NCBI GenBank assembly: GCA_009599575.1
Contig: VWND01000001.1
Coordinates: 1,364,001 to 1,428,000, forward strand
Origin: Blumeriella jaapii
Lineage: Eukaryota > Ascomycota > Leotiomycetes > Helotiales > Drepanopezizaceae
DNA: 64,000 nucleotides
Reading direction: 5' to 3'
Below are positions 1 through 12,050 of the stretch, piece after piece. Below the pieces are notes generated by a model, which searched no databases, was not told the DNA's origin, and was given only the letters and a program-made list of their open reading frames with translations. Position numbers and translations under genes: made by a program. Each line of letters begins with the position of its first letter. The stretch's first letter is position 1.

Positions 1-3000
1 GCATGTACTCTTCGGCACTGGGACCAAATACAAGGAAGGCGTGCAAGACTCGCTCAGACGGTAGACGTCTCGTTGTGCCGTCCTTCTGCAGAATACCCAG
101 CATGAGTGGCAGGATCCCGGCGAGGTAGATTTTGAATTCTCCTTCCAAGGAGCGTGAAATGGCCTCGACCAGTTGCAGAATATTGGCCTGTAGCGTTGGG
201 CTACTATCCCAAAATTCCTGCAGCACTGTCACGATCTCGGGCAGATAGCCCCGAATATGCTGACGAACGATCGTAACGAGAAGGCTGAGTTGGCTGAAAT
301 AGGATTCTAGCCGGGATGGCGAAGCGGCTCGAATGACACCCATAAAAGCAGGAATGACCTTGTCAAGGAACGGAACACATTCCAACTGTAAGGTTCTGAA
401 AATGGTCATGATAGCCTCAACGACAAGCGCATGATGCTGCGAAAGGGACTGATCTTTGAGGATTTGGAGTAGAGCGTTTATTACAACCGTAGGAAAGTAC
501 TCCTTGTTGGAAGGTGTAAGGCCACTCATCATAAGCGAGATATCGGTCATCTGGGTCGACTCGAGACGTAGCTGAGTTTCCGGTGATTTTTCCTCGACTT
601 GTTGATGTTTGTACGGATCCAGAGCTCCAAGAATGCCCAGAAGCTTGATGGTCTCCTGACGCAACGGGCCTCGATTTGGCTCGGAGCGGATTATTGTTTG
701 TAGGATCTCAAGAAGGGGGTAGTCCAGATAAGGCTGGATTACATAGCCTGAATTGCTTGCCAGTTGCCCAAGAGTTTTCAGAGCAGCCTCACGCTTGGAA
801 ACGGAGCTTTGGTCTTGCAAAGCCTGAACGATAATCGGCATGAGCTGGTCGAGATATGGAATCATGTCCTCTCCGCCGACCGTTGAGAGGTCACCGATTG
901 CCTTCAGGACTGTCCCAGCGACATCGGGATTGGGATCTGAAGCCTTGGGAAGTAAGACTGTAATCATTGGATCAACATAAGGCTTGATCAGCTTCTGTGC
1001 GTTCTGGACGAGAAGGCTCAGCAGCTTGGCGCTCTCTTCCTTGTTTTTCGCAACGTCGGAGAACTCTAGCTCCGTGAGCATCTGGATGAGTATCTTGCGC
1101 AATGAAGGAATAACGTAGGCAGGATTGACTCGTGTCAGACGACCGATTATGGCAATTGCCACCTCTCTGATGCCGAATACCTCATCGTTCAAGGCAAAGA
1201 AGAGAGTTCTGATGTTTTCGGCTTTGGCTAGGTGACGATCAAAACGTTCATCCAGCGCAGCAAGAACGGTTCGGCGAATACTGGGATCTGGGTCGGCCAC
1301 TCCAACCGTGAGCAGCTTCTCAATGACCTCGCTAACGACCTGGATGGCATGATAGCTTGTCTGGTTGACTACGGGGTCCCGCACATAAAGTTGACAGCAC
1401 GTCAATGCAGCTGCCTCTCGGATCTCTACATTCTCGTCTTCGACATACTTGATAGCGACATCACGGACGAACTCATTCAGAACGTGGCCCGAGAAGTCGA
1501 AGCTGCCTAGTGTGTTCAGAGCAAGCTTTATTTCGGTCTGGCGATGTTCGTAGGCAAGTGGATCCTTCGAGTCTTTTGTAATGACAGGTGCTGCAGCAAT
1601 GCTATTGGGCGTGGGAGCCCCGAGTGGTTTGAAGGGCTCGCCACAGAGAACCTTGCTGAGCATATCAAGTAGCCGCTCTTGAATTGTAGACTTGACAGGT
1701 GGGATATAGAAGGCCATATCAACCAAGGCTTGTGTAAGCTTTGGGGTAAGCTCGCAAGCAAAGATTGGGTCTAGCAAAGCCTCCATGTATTTGCTTAAGG
1801 TCTGGCCAACTGCGACTGCAAGTCTGCTGATGCAGTCGAATACAGGATCCACTGTTCCGCTGCGTCTCCTGATTTTTATTAGTTACTGATTTCCACTTAA
1901 GAAGAATAACTCACGATTTCAGGCTCAATCCTTCTCTAACATATATCAAAACGCCATCCAAATAAGGCGCGATTGCACTCTTGACAGCATTTGCAATATT
2001 GCCAATAGCCAGGAAAGCATCATTGCGGTCCTTGTCCTTCTTCAGCATCCCAGACAGGAAAATCATGTACTTGTGCAAATAGCTTTGTGCAAACTCCGTA
2101 GGGGAGTAGTTTGCTAGCTCGGGGATCAGTGTGACAACGGTCTTTCGGACTTGCACATCTCGGTGGTCCTTCTGCCGGTATACGATCTCGCAAACCTCCT
2201 GGTAGTGTTCATGCATAAACATGCCTCCTTGTTGAAGCAATTCTTTGATAACCAACAGCGAACCGTGGATAAATTCGAGTGAACCTTGTCTGACACCAAT
2301 CACGGCTTCTTCGTAGATCTTTGCTTGCCATGCTTGTCGTAGTCCTTGATCTCTCTCCCGTATGATTTGGAAGCAGGCGCTGATGGCCTCTGAGGCAGTC
2401 TGGCGAATGAGAAGTCGGATATCTCTCAACCCAACCCAGATCTGGTCAAAGACCAAGCCTACGAAGGCGTACATGAGCGTCGGCGCATTTCGGGCCAACT
2501 CTCGTAGGACAAGGACAGCGCTGTATCGTCTCTCTTCCACGCGATCTGATTGTAGCCATTCCAGCGCGGTCTTGACTTCAGCTTCGACCAGCTCCGAGAC
2601 CAATGATCCGCCAGGTCTGCATATTTTGCCGAGTACTATCGCTGCATGTTGCATAGGAACTATATCCTTGCCTCTCAGTATGGTGCGCAGAGACTGCGTG
2701 AAGCGTGTTGTCTTTGTTCCATTGTCGATGCCGTCGAAGTCGAGCAGCGCATCGAGCGCATAAACTCCCCCAATCTTGTCCGCGGAGTCACTCGAGTGCG
2801 AGATGAGTTGGTTGATCCTAGTATTGACCACGGCATAGAACTCCGTGAATCGCTCGCTGGTAAGGTCTGTGACGCACGTTAGATGGAGGCTCGTGTAATT
2901 AGAAGTTTCCCTCGAAAGATGAACTCACCCCTGTACGCAACGACGACGAGATCTTTCAGCTCCGCCGCTCCGCGCTTTCTGGTGTCATCGCTGGTTCTGT

Positions 3001-3118
3001 GGCAAAGGCTCGTTAGATCTAGTGCTGCGACTCCTCTGTCTCAACCTTGAGGGGTTCCATACCTGCAGCGCAAGTCATTTACGATGCGGGCCAGAGCTTC
3101 GTTGGCGAGCTGGGACAT
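1..3118 (-). CDS. tor: TOR serine/threonine kinase, N-terminal HEAT-repeat part (gene runs off the left edge)
   Basis: Phosphatidylinositol-kinase-like protein kinase of TORC1/TORC2 that couples nutrients to growth. Exons by hand: 3118-3063, 2996-2929, 2866-1915, then 1868 past base 1; introns have GT..AG ends and the phases fit. About 980 residues are visible, all helical HEAT repeats. The stretch with GGVYALDALLDFDG, KTTRFTQSLR, ALEWLQSDRVEERRYSAVLV and LRELARNAPTLMYAF follows the mTOR/Tor2 N-terminus closely. The ATG at 3118 (MSQLANEAL) opens the first exon. The FAT, FRB, kinase and FATC domains must lie left of the window. Divergent from RTF2 across 302 bp. Family assignment is firm; the exact first exon is inferred from splicing alone. 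Confidence 0.93.
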
Positions 3119-3420
3119 CTTGCTCTCTCGCTCGCTCGCTCTTTAATTGCGCGCCATCTTGGCCTCTCTCACGCGATGTAGGTTCGAGGTTGGAGTGGTT
3201 GTGGAAATAAGGTGTACAAGAACAAGTTCGAGGGAGTGCTCAGGTTTTGGGGGGTTCACCTACCGGTCCGGAGGTGTTGACGCAGAGACACTTCAAGCTC
3301 CCGCTGACTAGCGTTTTAGGTCGGCTAAGGTTCTTATCGCTATCATATCGCCGTCACCAAAGCACGATTGAGAGACACATACAGAACACGAGAAACCTCT
3401 ATCAGGACACTACCGCGATC
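3119..3420. promoter_or_regulatory. Shared divergent promoter region of TOR and RTF2
   Basis: These 302 bp separate the two start codons and must hold both 5' leaders and promoters. There is a CTCGCTCGCTCGCTC run just upstream of the TOR start at about 3124-3140. I see no clear TATA box. This is inferred from gene orientation. Confidence 0.5.
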
Positions 3421-4287
3421 ATGGGTAATGATGGAGGTTCCATTCCCACCCGGCGCGAACTGGTCAAGAACGCCGCCCGCGCGCTCAATACTACCGAGTT
3501 GAAAGCTTCCCAGCAGGAGGCGCAAACGCACGCCTGGACTTGGTGTCCTCTCTCGAACCGCCCCCTCACTACGCCCGTAGTCTCTGACGGCGCTGGGATA
3601 CTCTACAACAAGGATGCGGTCATCGAACACCTGTTACCCAAAGACCCGGACACCCCCGCCTCCCTCATCAAGGAGAAAGAGGACGTTCTACAAGGGAGGG
3701 TGAAGGGATTGAGAGATGTGGTCGAGGTCAAGTTCAGCGCGGTGACGGCGAACAAAGAGAATCAGTGGATTTGCCCGGTGACAAGCAAGGAGCTGGGGCC
3801 GAATACCAAGTCCGTGTATCTGGTGCCCTGTGGGCATGCCTTCTCAGAGGCGGCCATCAAGGAGGTCAAGGGCGATGTGTGTGTAGAGTGCAATGAAGCC
3901 TACAAGGAAAGCGACATCATCCCAATCATCCCGCTGGCCAAGGAGGACATTGCCAAATTACTTGAGAGGATGGCAAAGCTGAAGGAAATGGGATTGACGC
4001 ACTCACTGAAGAAGGCGCCGGGGAGCAAGAAGAGGAAAAAGGGAGAGCCAGCTGCCGAAGCCAAGGAGGTTGCGCAGAAGCCTGCTCCTTCGTCGGGGAT
4101 CAAGAACTCGGCTACTGCTTCTCTTACGGCGAAGGTACTTGACGAGCAAGAGGAACGGAACAAGAGGCGCAAGATGGGCTTGAACGACAACCTCAAGAGC
4201 CTGTTCTCGAATACAGGGTATAGCGCTCAAACGCACAAGAGCGGCGATTTCATGACAAGAGGGTTCTCGATACCAAAGAAGAGCTAG
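3421..4287 (+). CDS. rtf2: Rtf2-domain protein (replication termination factor 2 family)
   Basis: A 288-residue intronless gene. Rtf2 was named for pausing forks at the S. pombe RTS1 barrier; family members are also linked to replisome turnover and pre-mRNA splicing. The start at 3421 gives MGNDGGSIPTRRELVK, the conserved Rtf2 N-terminus, so I prefer it to the in-frame ATG at 3247. A first zinc-like module WTWCPLSNRPL is followed by the C2HC2 RING-like motif: WICPVTSKELG, then CGHAF, then CVEC. The C-terminus is Lys-rich (KKAPGSKKRKKGE) with a basic KRRKMGL stretch, a plausible nuclear signal. It converges with glucosidase II beta, 227 bp apart. Confidence 0.92.
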   Translation: MGNDGGSIPTRRELVKNAARALNTTELKASQQEAQTHAWTWCPLSNRPLTTPVVSDGAGILYNKDAVIEHLLPKDPDTPASLIKEKEDVLQGRVKGLRDVVEVKFSAVTANKENQWICPVTSKELGPNTKSVYLVPCGHAFSEAAIKEVKGDVCVECNEAYKESDIIPIIPLAKEDIAKLLERMAKLKEMGLTHSLKKAPGSKKRKKGEPAAEAKEVAQKPAPSSGIKNSATASLTAKVLDEQEERNKRRKMGLNDNLKSLFSNTGYSAQTHKSGDFMTRGFSIPKKS

Positions 4288-4514
4288 AGCAGTGGCAGGC
4301 ATTAAGTTATGGCGTTTGGGAGGCTTTTCAGGGCGGGCGTACTTTGGAAGAATGGTGAGTGGATAAGTGCTGCACTTTAGCTGCACTTTACAGCACACGA
4401 AATAGAGAATGACAAGTGGAGTCGATGCTATCCAGAACAGAAATATTAAAGATCAACATATATGCTCTCCCGGAAATATCTTATATACTTGACATTTCCC
4501 ATTTCCCTCATGAA

Positions 4515-6335
4515 TTACAACTCATCTTTCTTCCTTTCAGACTTCTTCCCGTCCTTCGCGTCACAGGCAGCCGGAGTGCCAACTTCCATCTTGTACAGGC
4601 ACTTCTCCTCTTCTACCACCTTCCAGATCTCATCCTTCTCGGCACAGGCCAGGACGACCGTGGTCTGTCTGTTCGGTCCGTTCCAGCAATTCTGCCCATT
4701 TTCGTACCTCAAAACAATTCTCTCGCCCTTCCCGAGTCCTTTGCCTTCAGCACTGACCTCTTCATCAACCACCATCTTGTCGAATCTGACGAAGTTACCC
4801 ATTCCAGTATGCCCACCGCCTTTCTTGCTCTTCTGCTTGGTGCCGCTCAACCAACAGAGCTCATATTCGTATTCACCCGAGTCCTTGGACACGCACTTAT
4901 CCTTGAGAGCGCGGAAAATATCGTCGGTGCCGTAGTCTGTCTCCAGATCTCTCCTGAGGTCATTGAGGTTGGCATTTTTGTTTGATAAATCGTCGCTAGC
5001 TTCTTGAGAGGCAGAGCGTGCGTCAGACACGGCTTTGGATTCAGTGCCGGATTTGGCGTTGTCGGCTAGGATTCCATTCTGGATAAGCATTACGCGGAAG
5101 TCAACAAGCTTCTGGTGCACCCAGTCGCGTATTGGTCCAGGGAGGTATTCTTCAATTTTATAAACTACGCTCTGTCAGCAAGCATTCGTATCATGGAAGG
5201 GAAGTACGGACGAGCTTCGACATCGCTTTCCTCCTCCGTTTCAAATTCGGCCCAGTTGATGCCTTCACTGTCCGAGTCTTCTTTCATGATCTCAGCAAAG
5301 TCTCTGTCCTCAACATCGTTACTCGCGTCCCCAGCTACAAGCTTCTGGGCAGCATAGTCCTCCCAAGCGTGCACAGCCCGCTTGACACCTTCATCGTTGA
5401 AATTGGGATTGTACTCCTCCTTGAAGGTGGTCATGATTTTCTCCAACTCTGCGAGCCTCTCCTTCATCATATCTCTCTTGCTCACGGCCTTGATAAGAGC
5501 CTCTCTCAGCTCGTTGACCCGCGTCTTTGCCAGTCCAGCCAGGATAGTGACCTTGCTACCCTTCCCACCCGAGGTGACCACCCGGCCCCGCTCACTTCTC
5601 TCAACCTCCTGGTATCTCTTCTTCAGTTCCTCCGCCTTTTGCTCAGCGGCCTTGATCTCAGCTTCTAGTCGGCCAATACTGATCTGCACGCCAGCTCTCA
5701 AGGCTTGCGCCTCGTTCGCGAGATCGAGTCTCTTCTTCGCCGCCGTCCTCGCACTCTTCAGGCGTATCTCGTCGGCTCTCTTCCACTCTTTGCCAATCTC
5801 CTTGCATTTGTCCTCGCACTTCACACCTCCAACGCCCGCGTACTCGTCACTACCATCGCAACAGAGTTCGTAGTCGCACACCCCATCATTTACATACATA
5901 TGCGGCACGTAGCCCGGAATATGTCCTTTGTTCTTGCAGTAGTATCCAGGAAGCGCGAATGAGGTGTTTATCTTGCCGGTCACAGGCTGCGGGGGGGAGA
6001 GATTAGAGATGTAAGTGCAGGCTGCGGTACCAGGCTCGTCCGAGCCGTCTGGACAGTCGCAATAATCATCGTTGACCAGCGAGGCAGAGATCTTGATCTC
6101 GGGATTGGAGATGCAAGAGAATGTGTCCGCGGACTTGTAAAACGTCGCAACTACATTTGAAAATGGTAAGCAATGTTTTGGTGTCCAATTGCTAGCATTG
6201 AGCTGATGGTAGTGAGGAGCGGGGAGCTTGGTGGAACATACAATCTGGACCTACACCTCTAGGGCGAGTCGGTTCTGACGCAAGAATCGAAGTCGAGAGC
6301 GTGCCTAGCACTACGAGGGCATCAAGTCTCCCCAT
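4515..6335 (-). CDS. gtb1: Glucosidase II beta subunit (ER N-glycan processing)
   Basis: Non-catalytic partner of glucosidase II; it holds the alpha subunit in the ER and binds mannose to direct trimming of the inner glucoses of N-glycans. Exon 1 (6335-6242) encodes a signal peptide. Exon 2 starts at 6150 with FATFYKSADTFSC and carries two LDL-receptor-A-like modules ending CPDGSDE and CCDGSDE, then a long charged coiled coil. The C-terminal exon has an MRH (mannose-6-phosphate receptor homology) domain with CVSKDSGEYEYELC, ENGQNCWNGPNRQT and CAEKDEIWKVVEEEKC, and ends in the ER-retrieval signal KDEL. A second intron lies near 5140-5215, but no perfectly canonical donor fits the reading frame, so its borders are unresolved. 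Confidence 0.92.
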
Positions 6336-6795
6336 GGTTGTATTGGTGTAGTGTTGATGCCGATAGCTGGCTTCGGGATCAGCTTGAAGCTTGAAGATGC
6401 CAGCTTTCGAGCCACAGGTGCAGCCGCAGCCGTCTAGATCCTTGGCCAGGCCAAGGCTGAGAACTCGCTAAAAACCCCTCAACCGTTGTTTACTCGACAG
6501 ACGTCGTCGGGTTGTTTTCTTTTCTCCTTGAAAAGCTTGCAAGCTCTTGCTTAAATTGATGCATTCAGACTATGCTCTTCACTCTAGACATGTACTGTAA
6601 CAGTAGGGAATACACAAGCCTTGCCGAACTTTTGCGGAGTTAGCTCAAGTCTGCAATGCAAAAAACGTGCAAGTAACTTCCCACAATCACGTCATAATTT
6701 GTACATTCCCAACAAAGATTACAAGTGTCCAAGACTCGGCATTCGAGTAGCAAGCAGAACCAGGAGAAAAAAAAAGGCAAGAAAAAAATAGTGGA
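6336..6795. other. Intergenic: glucosidase II beta promoter side and tRNA-Tyr 3' flank
   Basis: No gene seen. It contains the upstream region of glucosidase II beta and, at its right end, A-rich runs that form the Pol III terminator of the minus-strand tRNA-Tyr. Confidence 0.5.
6782..6788 (-). terminator. Pol III terminator of tRNA-Tyr
   Basis: Seven consecutive T on the minus strand, starting 8 nt after the tRNA 3' end; a standard RNA polymerase III stop signal. Confidence 0.8.
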
Positions 6796-6883
6796 TCCCC
6801 CAGGCGCGAGTCGAACGCGCGACATTCGGATGATACTGAGCAAATTACAGTCCGACGCCATAAACCAACTAGACGACCGGGGG
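6796..6883 (-). tRNA. tRNA-Tyr(GUA) with a 13-nt anticodon-loop intron
   Basis: The minus strand folds as a complete tRNA. The acceptor arm pairs CCCCCGG with CTGGGGG; the anticodon stem pairs TCGGA with TCCGA; the T arm is GCGCG-TTCGACT-CGCGC. The anticodon GTA is at 6848-6846. An intron of 13 nt (6844-6832) follows position 37, the canonical place, and every fungal tRNA-Tyr has an intron there. Mature length is about 75 nt. The intron would be cut by the Sen endonuclease and joined by Trl1, which is encoded at 44.4-47.1 kb. Internal A and B boxes are present. Confidence 0.93.
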
Positions 6884-7741
6884 AATTCGTAAAAGATTGG
6901 CCGGCACCGAGTCTTATAACCGAGGTGGGTTTTTTTTTAACCGGGGAATGTCTGTCGTCCTTGGCATCCAATGCGATATTTATTGATTCTCAGGCCAGTA
7001 AATTTAACGGAGGACACTTGCCCCAGGTTCCCAACACAGCTAAGCAATGGGAGGAGAAGATTTAAATGGCCGGTTGTTCGAGAGATCAGCAAGGCGACTG
7101 TGGCCCGTTACGTATTTCCAATGAACAAAAACGTTCGAAGCACAGATCGAGGACACAGATTTTATCTCAACTGCATAAGAATGCAAGAGAAACCACTTTC
7201 CATTGCGTCGCGGAGAGTTTAAGCGTGCATCTCAAGTCAATGTTGGGTTGAGGGAGTGAATGGTTTTAAGCCGGAATGAAAGTGCTTTCTATTGGTATTA
7301 AGCTCCTTAATTCTTCGTCCGGTAGTCCCAACCTGAAGAGATATTATCATTGGTCTTGGAAGTTCGTTTAGCTCCCAGAGGTCACAAAATCGGTTAAAGT
7401 AAAAGCCGCGATAGGAATGGTAATCCTGCACAAGGCGGAAATACTCTCGCGTTGAGCAACAGAAAAAGAGGGCGCAGAGCACACACGAAATCCTTAGTGT
7501 CTTCATCAGGGAGCTGGCTGAGCTTGATATCTGCTGCGTACCTAAGGTTGGGACAGAGACGCTTGCATTGAAGGGCTCTCTACCAACCCCATAACCGTTC
7601 TACAGCAGAACCGCTTCGGTCATCATCGATACGGCGAATCCGGACGTGTGACCTACACACGCTCTCCCATCTCAAATACCCAACCCCTACTCAGCCAGCA
7701 AGTCTCCCGCCATCTCCACCCCCCCTCCCACACACAGCCCT
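6884..7741. other. Intergenic, no gene recognised
   Basis: 858 bp between tRNA-Tyr and the DUF1304 stop codon. There are only short, unconserved open frames. A T8 run lies at about 6930-6938. Confidence 0.4.
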
Positions 7742-8107
7742 TCAAGCAAAGACCAGCACCGTCGCAATAGCCACCACAGCGGGCACAGCCTGCACCAAAA
7801 CGATCTTCCTCCCCACGGTCGCGCCTCCATAGAGTCCAGCGACCAGGACGCAGTTCAGGAAGAACAGACACACCTGCTTGCCGACCTCGGGATCCGGGTG
7901 CCCCAGACCCCAGATCAAGCCGGCGGCCAGGAAGCCGTTGTAGAGGCCCTGGTTGGCGGCGAGGGTTTGCGTCTGCAGGGCGAAGGCGGGCGTGAGGCTG
8001 AAAGCGCGATGGGCGCGGGGGGTCGTCCAGAGGAACATCTCGAGGATCATGATGTAGATGTGGAGGGCGGCGAGGAGGGAGACGGCGATGGATGATGGGA
8101 GAGACAT
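7742..8107 (-). CDS. DUF1304-family integral membrane protein
   Basis: A 121-residue intronless protein with four hydrophobic segments (about residues 5-27, 47-66, 75-95 and 98-119). The signature HIYIMILEMFLWTTPRAHRAF near the N-terminus matches the DUF1304 family of small membrane proteins found in bacteria and fungi. The function is unknown; the conserved His and Glu in the first helix are typical. Length is normal for the family. It stands alone, with no operon-like partner. Confidence 0.85.
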   Translation of the reverse strand: MSLPSSIAVSLLAALHIYIMILEMFLWTTPRAHRAFSLTPAFALQTQTLAANQGLYNGFLAAGLIWGLGHPDPEVGKQVCLFFLNCVLVAGLYGGATVGRKIVLVQAVPAVVAIATVLVFA

Positions 8108-9329
8108 GTTTGGGTCGTGGGTGATTGTGGCTTGGGAGGGTGCTTCGGCGTGTCGTTGAATGGGCTCGTGGGTTTTAGTTGTGGTATGAGAATGGAAGGG
8201 TTGGCACGCGATGTTGCTAAAGTTTAGATTGCGAGGGTGTTGGTATCACTAAGGTGTGCATACAGGGGGTGGAGACTTGCAATATTGGTTGTTTTGCTGG
8301 TGTTTAACCTTCTACTAACTACCTCCACGAGTTCCTGGGATATATGGGCGCCTAATGTGCTGCCCCGTGCAGCAAGCACGTAACAACGTGACTACTCCAC
8401 GTTGCCACGTGACCCATGTCCCAACAGATGGCCACACCGCGATCCCCTTCCTCACATGGAGAGGGAGGAGGTCGGGACACGAGCGTTAGTAAGTTGATTT
8501 GGGTGGGGGAAACGTTTAGTGTGGTAATTTTTCTGTGATCTGTAGCTTCCGTGGCTGTGGTGTGTAGATAGACTTTCTCCACAAGAGCATTGCAGCCTCT
8601 CACATTAAGCTTGCTAGAAAGGCATCCTGCCTCCCAAAAAAGAGAGCGTGAAGCATGGCCAGCTGTACGGTAGCTTTGGTGACGATATGAGTAGCACTGC
8701 TACTTGACATCCAGATTCTGAGTAGTACAGTACAGTACTGTACATAGGACCACGAGACGAGCATCAGTAAAACAGTTTAAAGAGCAGATCAAACACAAGG
8801 TCCTTGACAACCTCGCGTATCAGCGGTAAACGCATATTTCGAGGGTCTCTTGATCACGCCAGACGTGCGTGTGCCATGCTCTCCGTGGCCTGAAGGATCA
8901 CAATCTGACCATGGTCTGCACTTCCCATAAAGACCGGCCGCCGATTTCCTGCACGTACGCAGGTTGTTTGGGATTCTCAAATGTATGACGACACTTCGTT
9001 CTTCAAAGGGAAGCTCTAAGCTCCCTCCTCTCAGCCCTAGGGGTCAAAAGGGGCTATGGGTAGAGTTGGTAGGAACGTTAGGCTAACCGAACCCTCAGGG
9101 GCATGCATACGGGGCTTGAGAGGCTGAGACTCGAAGGAGCGTTTGGATGCGAATGTGCTAGCAGTTTTGAGTACATGACTGAATATGGTTCTACATACAA
9201 CGTCTGACTTCGACGCCGAGTAGTCACTCTCTACTGTAATAGAGAACCGTATCCGTATCGCAAGACCCGAGGGCAATATAATCCAGCGCTTAAGCTGCAT
9301 GCGCATAAAACGTAGAATGCTCAGGACCA
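8108..9329. other. Intergenic with CACGTG-type boxes and a GTAC palindrome
   Basis: No gene seen. At 8378-8412 there are closely spaced CACGTAA, AACGTGA, CCACGTT and CCACGTGA elements, like bHLH/bZIP binding sites. The 14-bp palindrome GTACAGTACTGTAC lies at 8730-8743. Confidence 0.45.
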
Positions 9330-10010
9330 GGACCAGAGAAAAAGTAAAATAGACTCCAAATATGACGTTACATTACTTCGTACAAGTACTTGGTGAAATA
9401 AAGTTAGTATGATATCTGTGCGTAGGCCCCAGTTTTTGCCGATGCCGATCAGATACTCGGCAACGCTGCTTTTATTGAATTTTCTAGTATTTTGTATGAC
9501 CTTCTTTTGTTGCAATCACTGCTCTACGTCTTTCTGGCATTTCTCGAACAAGCTCTCGGATTCGGGCTGTTCTGTTGGCTTTTCCACGCTTCCAAAACCA
9601 TTTCCAGAAGCATTTTGTACGACGTATGCACCTTCGGATGACTGTTTTCAATATAATTCTCTAGTTCATCCCATATCGTTTCAATAGAACTCAATCGGGA
9701 CCATTCGCAGTCCAAGGAATCGGTGAATTTTGATAGCTGCAAACTTTTTTTTACGTAAAGGCAGCTGCTGCATGACCTGTGGCAGTTTTTTTGTGGAAGT
9801 TGAAAATTTGAGTACTCTCCGAGAATTTCTCAGATCTTCGGAACAAGAATTCCTGAATGAAAACCAGCGTTTATTGTTTCCTGATCTTTTTCTCAAAAGA
9901 ACCCTTTGTGTTATCCGTATCGGCATGATCTTTTTTTCCTGAATAATTTATCCAACTTTTCGTTGATATCCATCAGCTACGCAATCGTCATGATTTAATT
10001 ATTGTTCACC
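9330..10010 (-). mobile_element. Decayed Tc1/mariner-type DNA transposon (3' transposase half)
   Basis: Reading the minus strand across frameshifts gives a transposase C-terminus. A DDE-like block SSIETIWDELENYI is followed by a block ending REMPERR and then RAVIATKEGHTKY-stop at about 9478-9540, the classic end of Tc1-family transposases. The upstream half is present only as frame fragments with stops, and the segment is AT-rich compared with its surroundings, as expected after RIP (repeat-induced point mutation). I could not find a pair of terminal inverted repeats, so the 5' end is uncertain. The element is dead. Confidence 0.78.
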
Positions 10011-12050
10011 GATTTTTTCAAGAATCCAATCTTTCGTATGTCTTCCAGGTTGAAGTCAAGTTTTGTTACTTTAAGAAAGTGAAAACCATTGATCTTCGGT
10101 CTAATGTTTGTGTTCGATAGCCTATTGTACTGTAATAGTTGAGCTTTGTTTGCGATCTAAGAAATGGGTTTTGGCGGTTCCAAAATAGAGTCGTGGACTC
10201 TGGTTGAAAAAGCGGCAAGTAGGTATGAATTAAAAGATTGGCTAATGCCTTTGTAAAAACCCTCTTTGCAACAGAACCCTCTGGAAAATTAGCCCCAACG
10301 ACGCACGGATGTAAATTAACATTATTTCGCGCAGGTACCGTAGTATCAACTACATGGATCCCAGTCTCGTGTAATAAATTTCAAACAAAAGAAATCAATA
10401 TATGTACCTATGCATGGCATAAAGTCTGTCTTATTGTAGAGTTTCGTTGTTGAATCTGGCAAAAAAACCGAACAGCAGCATGATGATGCACTTATCGGTC
10501 TGGCGTTCAAGACCATTCACTCGAGGTACTCCTGATGATCGCTCCCGAGATCATGATTGCTGAGATGTCTGCTAGCTTACCGTGGAGGTTTTCACGAATG
10601 GGTTTAGTAGAACCCGATCTCTTAATCTCTGAAATGCTAAGCCCAGATCGACGTTTGGCATGCAACGTCATCGCGAAATGAACAGGGGGATGAAGCTTCT
10701 GATTTTTCTCCTAACCCTGATTCGCGGAACATGGATACGGTTTCCGGAATTGTGATTTGTTGGGATCGAAGCTTACGAGGGCCAATGAAGAGAAGAAGCA
10801 GAAAGTGAAAGATGGAAAGTCCCGGGCCGTGAACAAGCATTCGACGGGAAAGCATGTTTCGTATAGAAAATTGGGAGATGACGAACGGTGCATGCAAGGG
10901 TGCAAAGGGGAAAAGTTGAGGAGGTCGGCGGAGGACGGGAATGCTGGCTGGCCCCATTCGGTGACAGCGACTTGTGGGTTCGTGGAGATGTTATTCGGTC
11001 CAAACAGTCTGGGGCAAGAGAGAGCCCGCACGTAGCAAGAAAACCATCCTGAGCTTTGGTAAGAACAAAACCGGAGGGCATGAGTGTATCGCCACGAGAT
11101 ACAGGGCAAAGAGATAGTGCTGCCATGCTTTACCGTATCGTTGGGTTCTCTGGCTGAATGGTCGACGGAGTGTGGGTTTAATTTCACTATTGGAAACGCA
11201 GTTTCAGACGATCAGATGCATTACATTTTGGAATACTTGTCATCGAAGCATACCCGTATCTGTCCCTGGTTTGATTTGACAGATCAACAGTTAATATCCG
11301 AAGCCTTGAAACAGCCATGGGCAGTGACTCCGATCTATCAGACTGGGAGAGATTGGACTCTTTTGCCGACCACGCATGTATGATTAGGAAGAGACATGGT
11401 GGCGGCAGGTATGTCAGTACATCGTACCGTATAGCCAAACTCAACGTCGTCGTTTCTCCCCCCCAAAAAATTTGCGAACGATGAAAGCTTGGATCTTACT
11501 GCATCCCACGTTATCCTTGTTGGAAAGATGTGCGCTTCTTCGACTGCTCGTGAAGACTTCTAGAGCTTTCAAATTGAGCTCCATGCGACGGAGTCGTCTG
11601 TAGGGATCTCCAGCCATACCAGGGCCATTGGTTCTCCCGGGATCTAGGACGCAGTCACCGCTGGATTCAGACAAGCGCCAGGCACGAAGAAGCCTCTTGT
11701 ACCGGTTCGCGGCACCTTTCCTGCGGCTGGTCAGCGTAGCGTCGGAGATGCCGCAAGGAGGAGGATCCGATTAACGGTGCCGGCGGAATGTGTTCTGGAC
11801 GGAACTGTGCTGTACTGCACCGTACACAGTATGATCATGATCTCGCGTCATTGCAGTTGTGATCAACATGCGCAGAGGCAACACAACGAGGCAGCGGAAG
11901 GGAATGTCGAGACTCCACGAGCCGCTTGCTGCTAGAAATGCAGCATCGAAATTGTGAAACGTAGCACGCTCTGCAACAGGTCGGCTCGGACCCCGAAAGC
12001 ACATTGCGCCCGGACTCGCAGTCCGCAGACTTATGGCAGACAGCTCTCAT

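Noticed and set aside
10480..10563. Possible box C/D snoRNA (ATGATGA ... CTGA) on the plus strand
   Set aside because: The internal CTGATGA makes D' and C' overlap, the terminal stem is poor and no rRNA match was seen.
11084..11383. 99-codon plus-strand frame
   Set aside because: No domain, in a gene-poor repeat-rich region, and overlapped by frames on the other strand.
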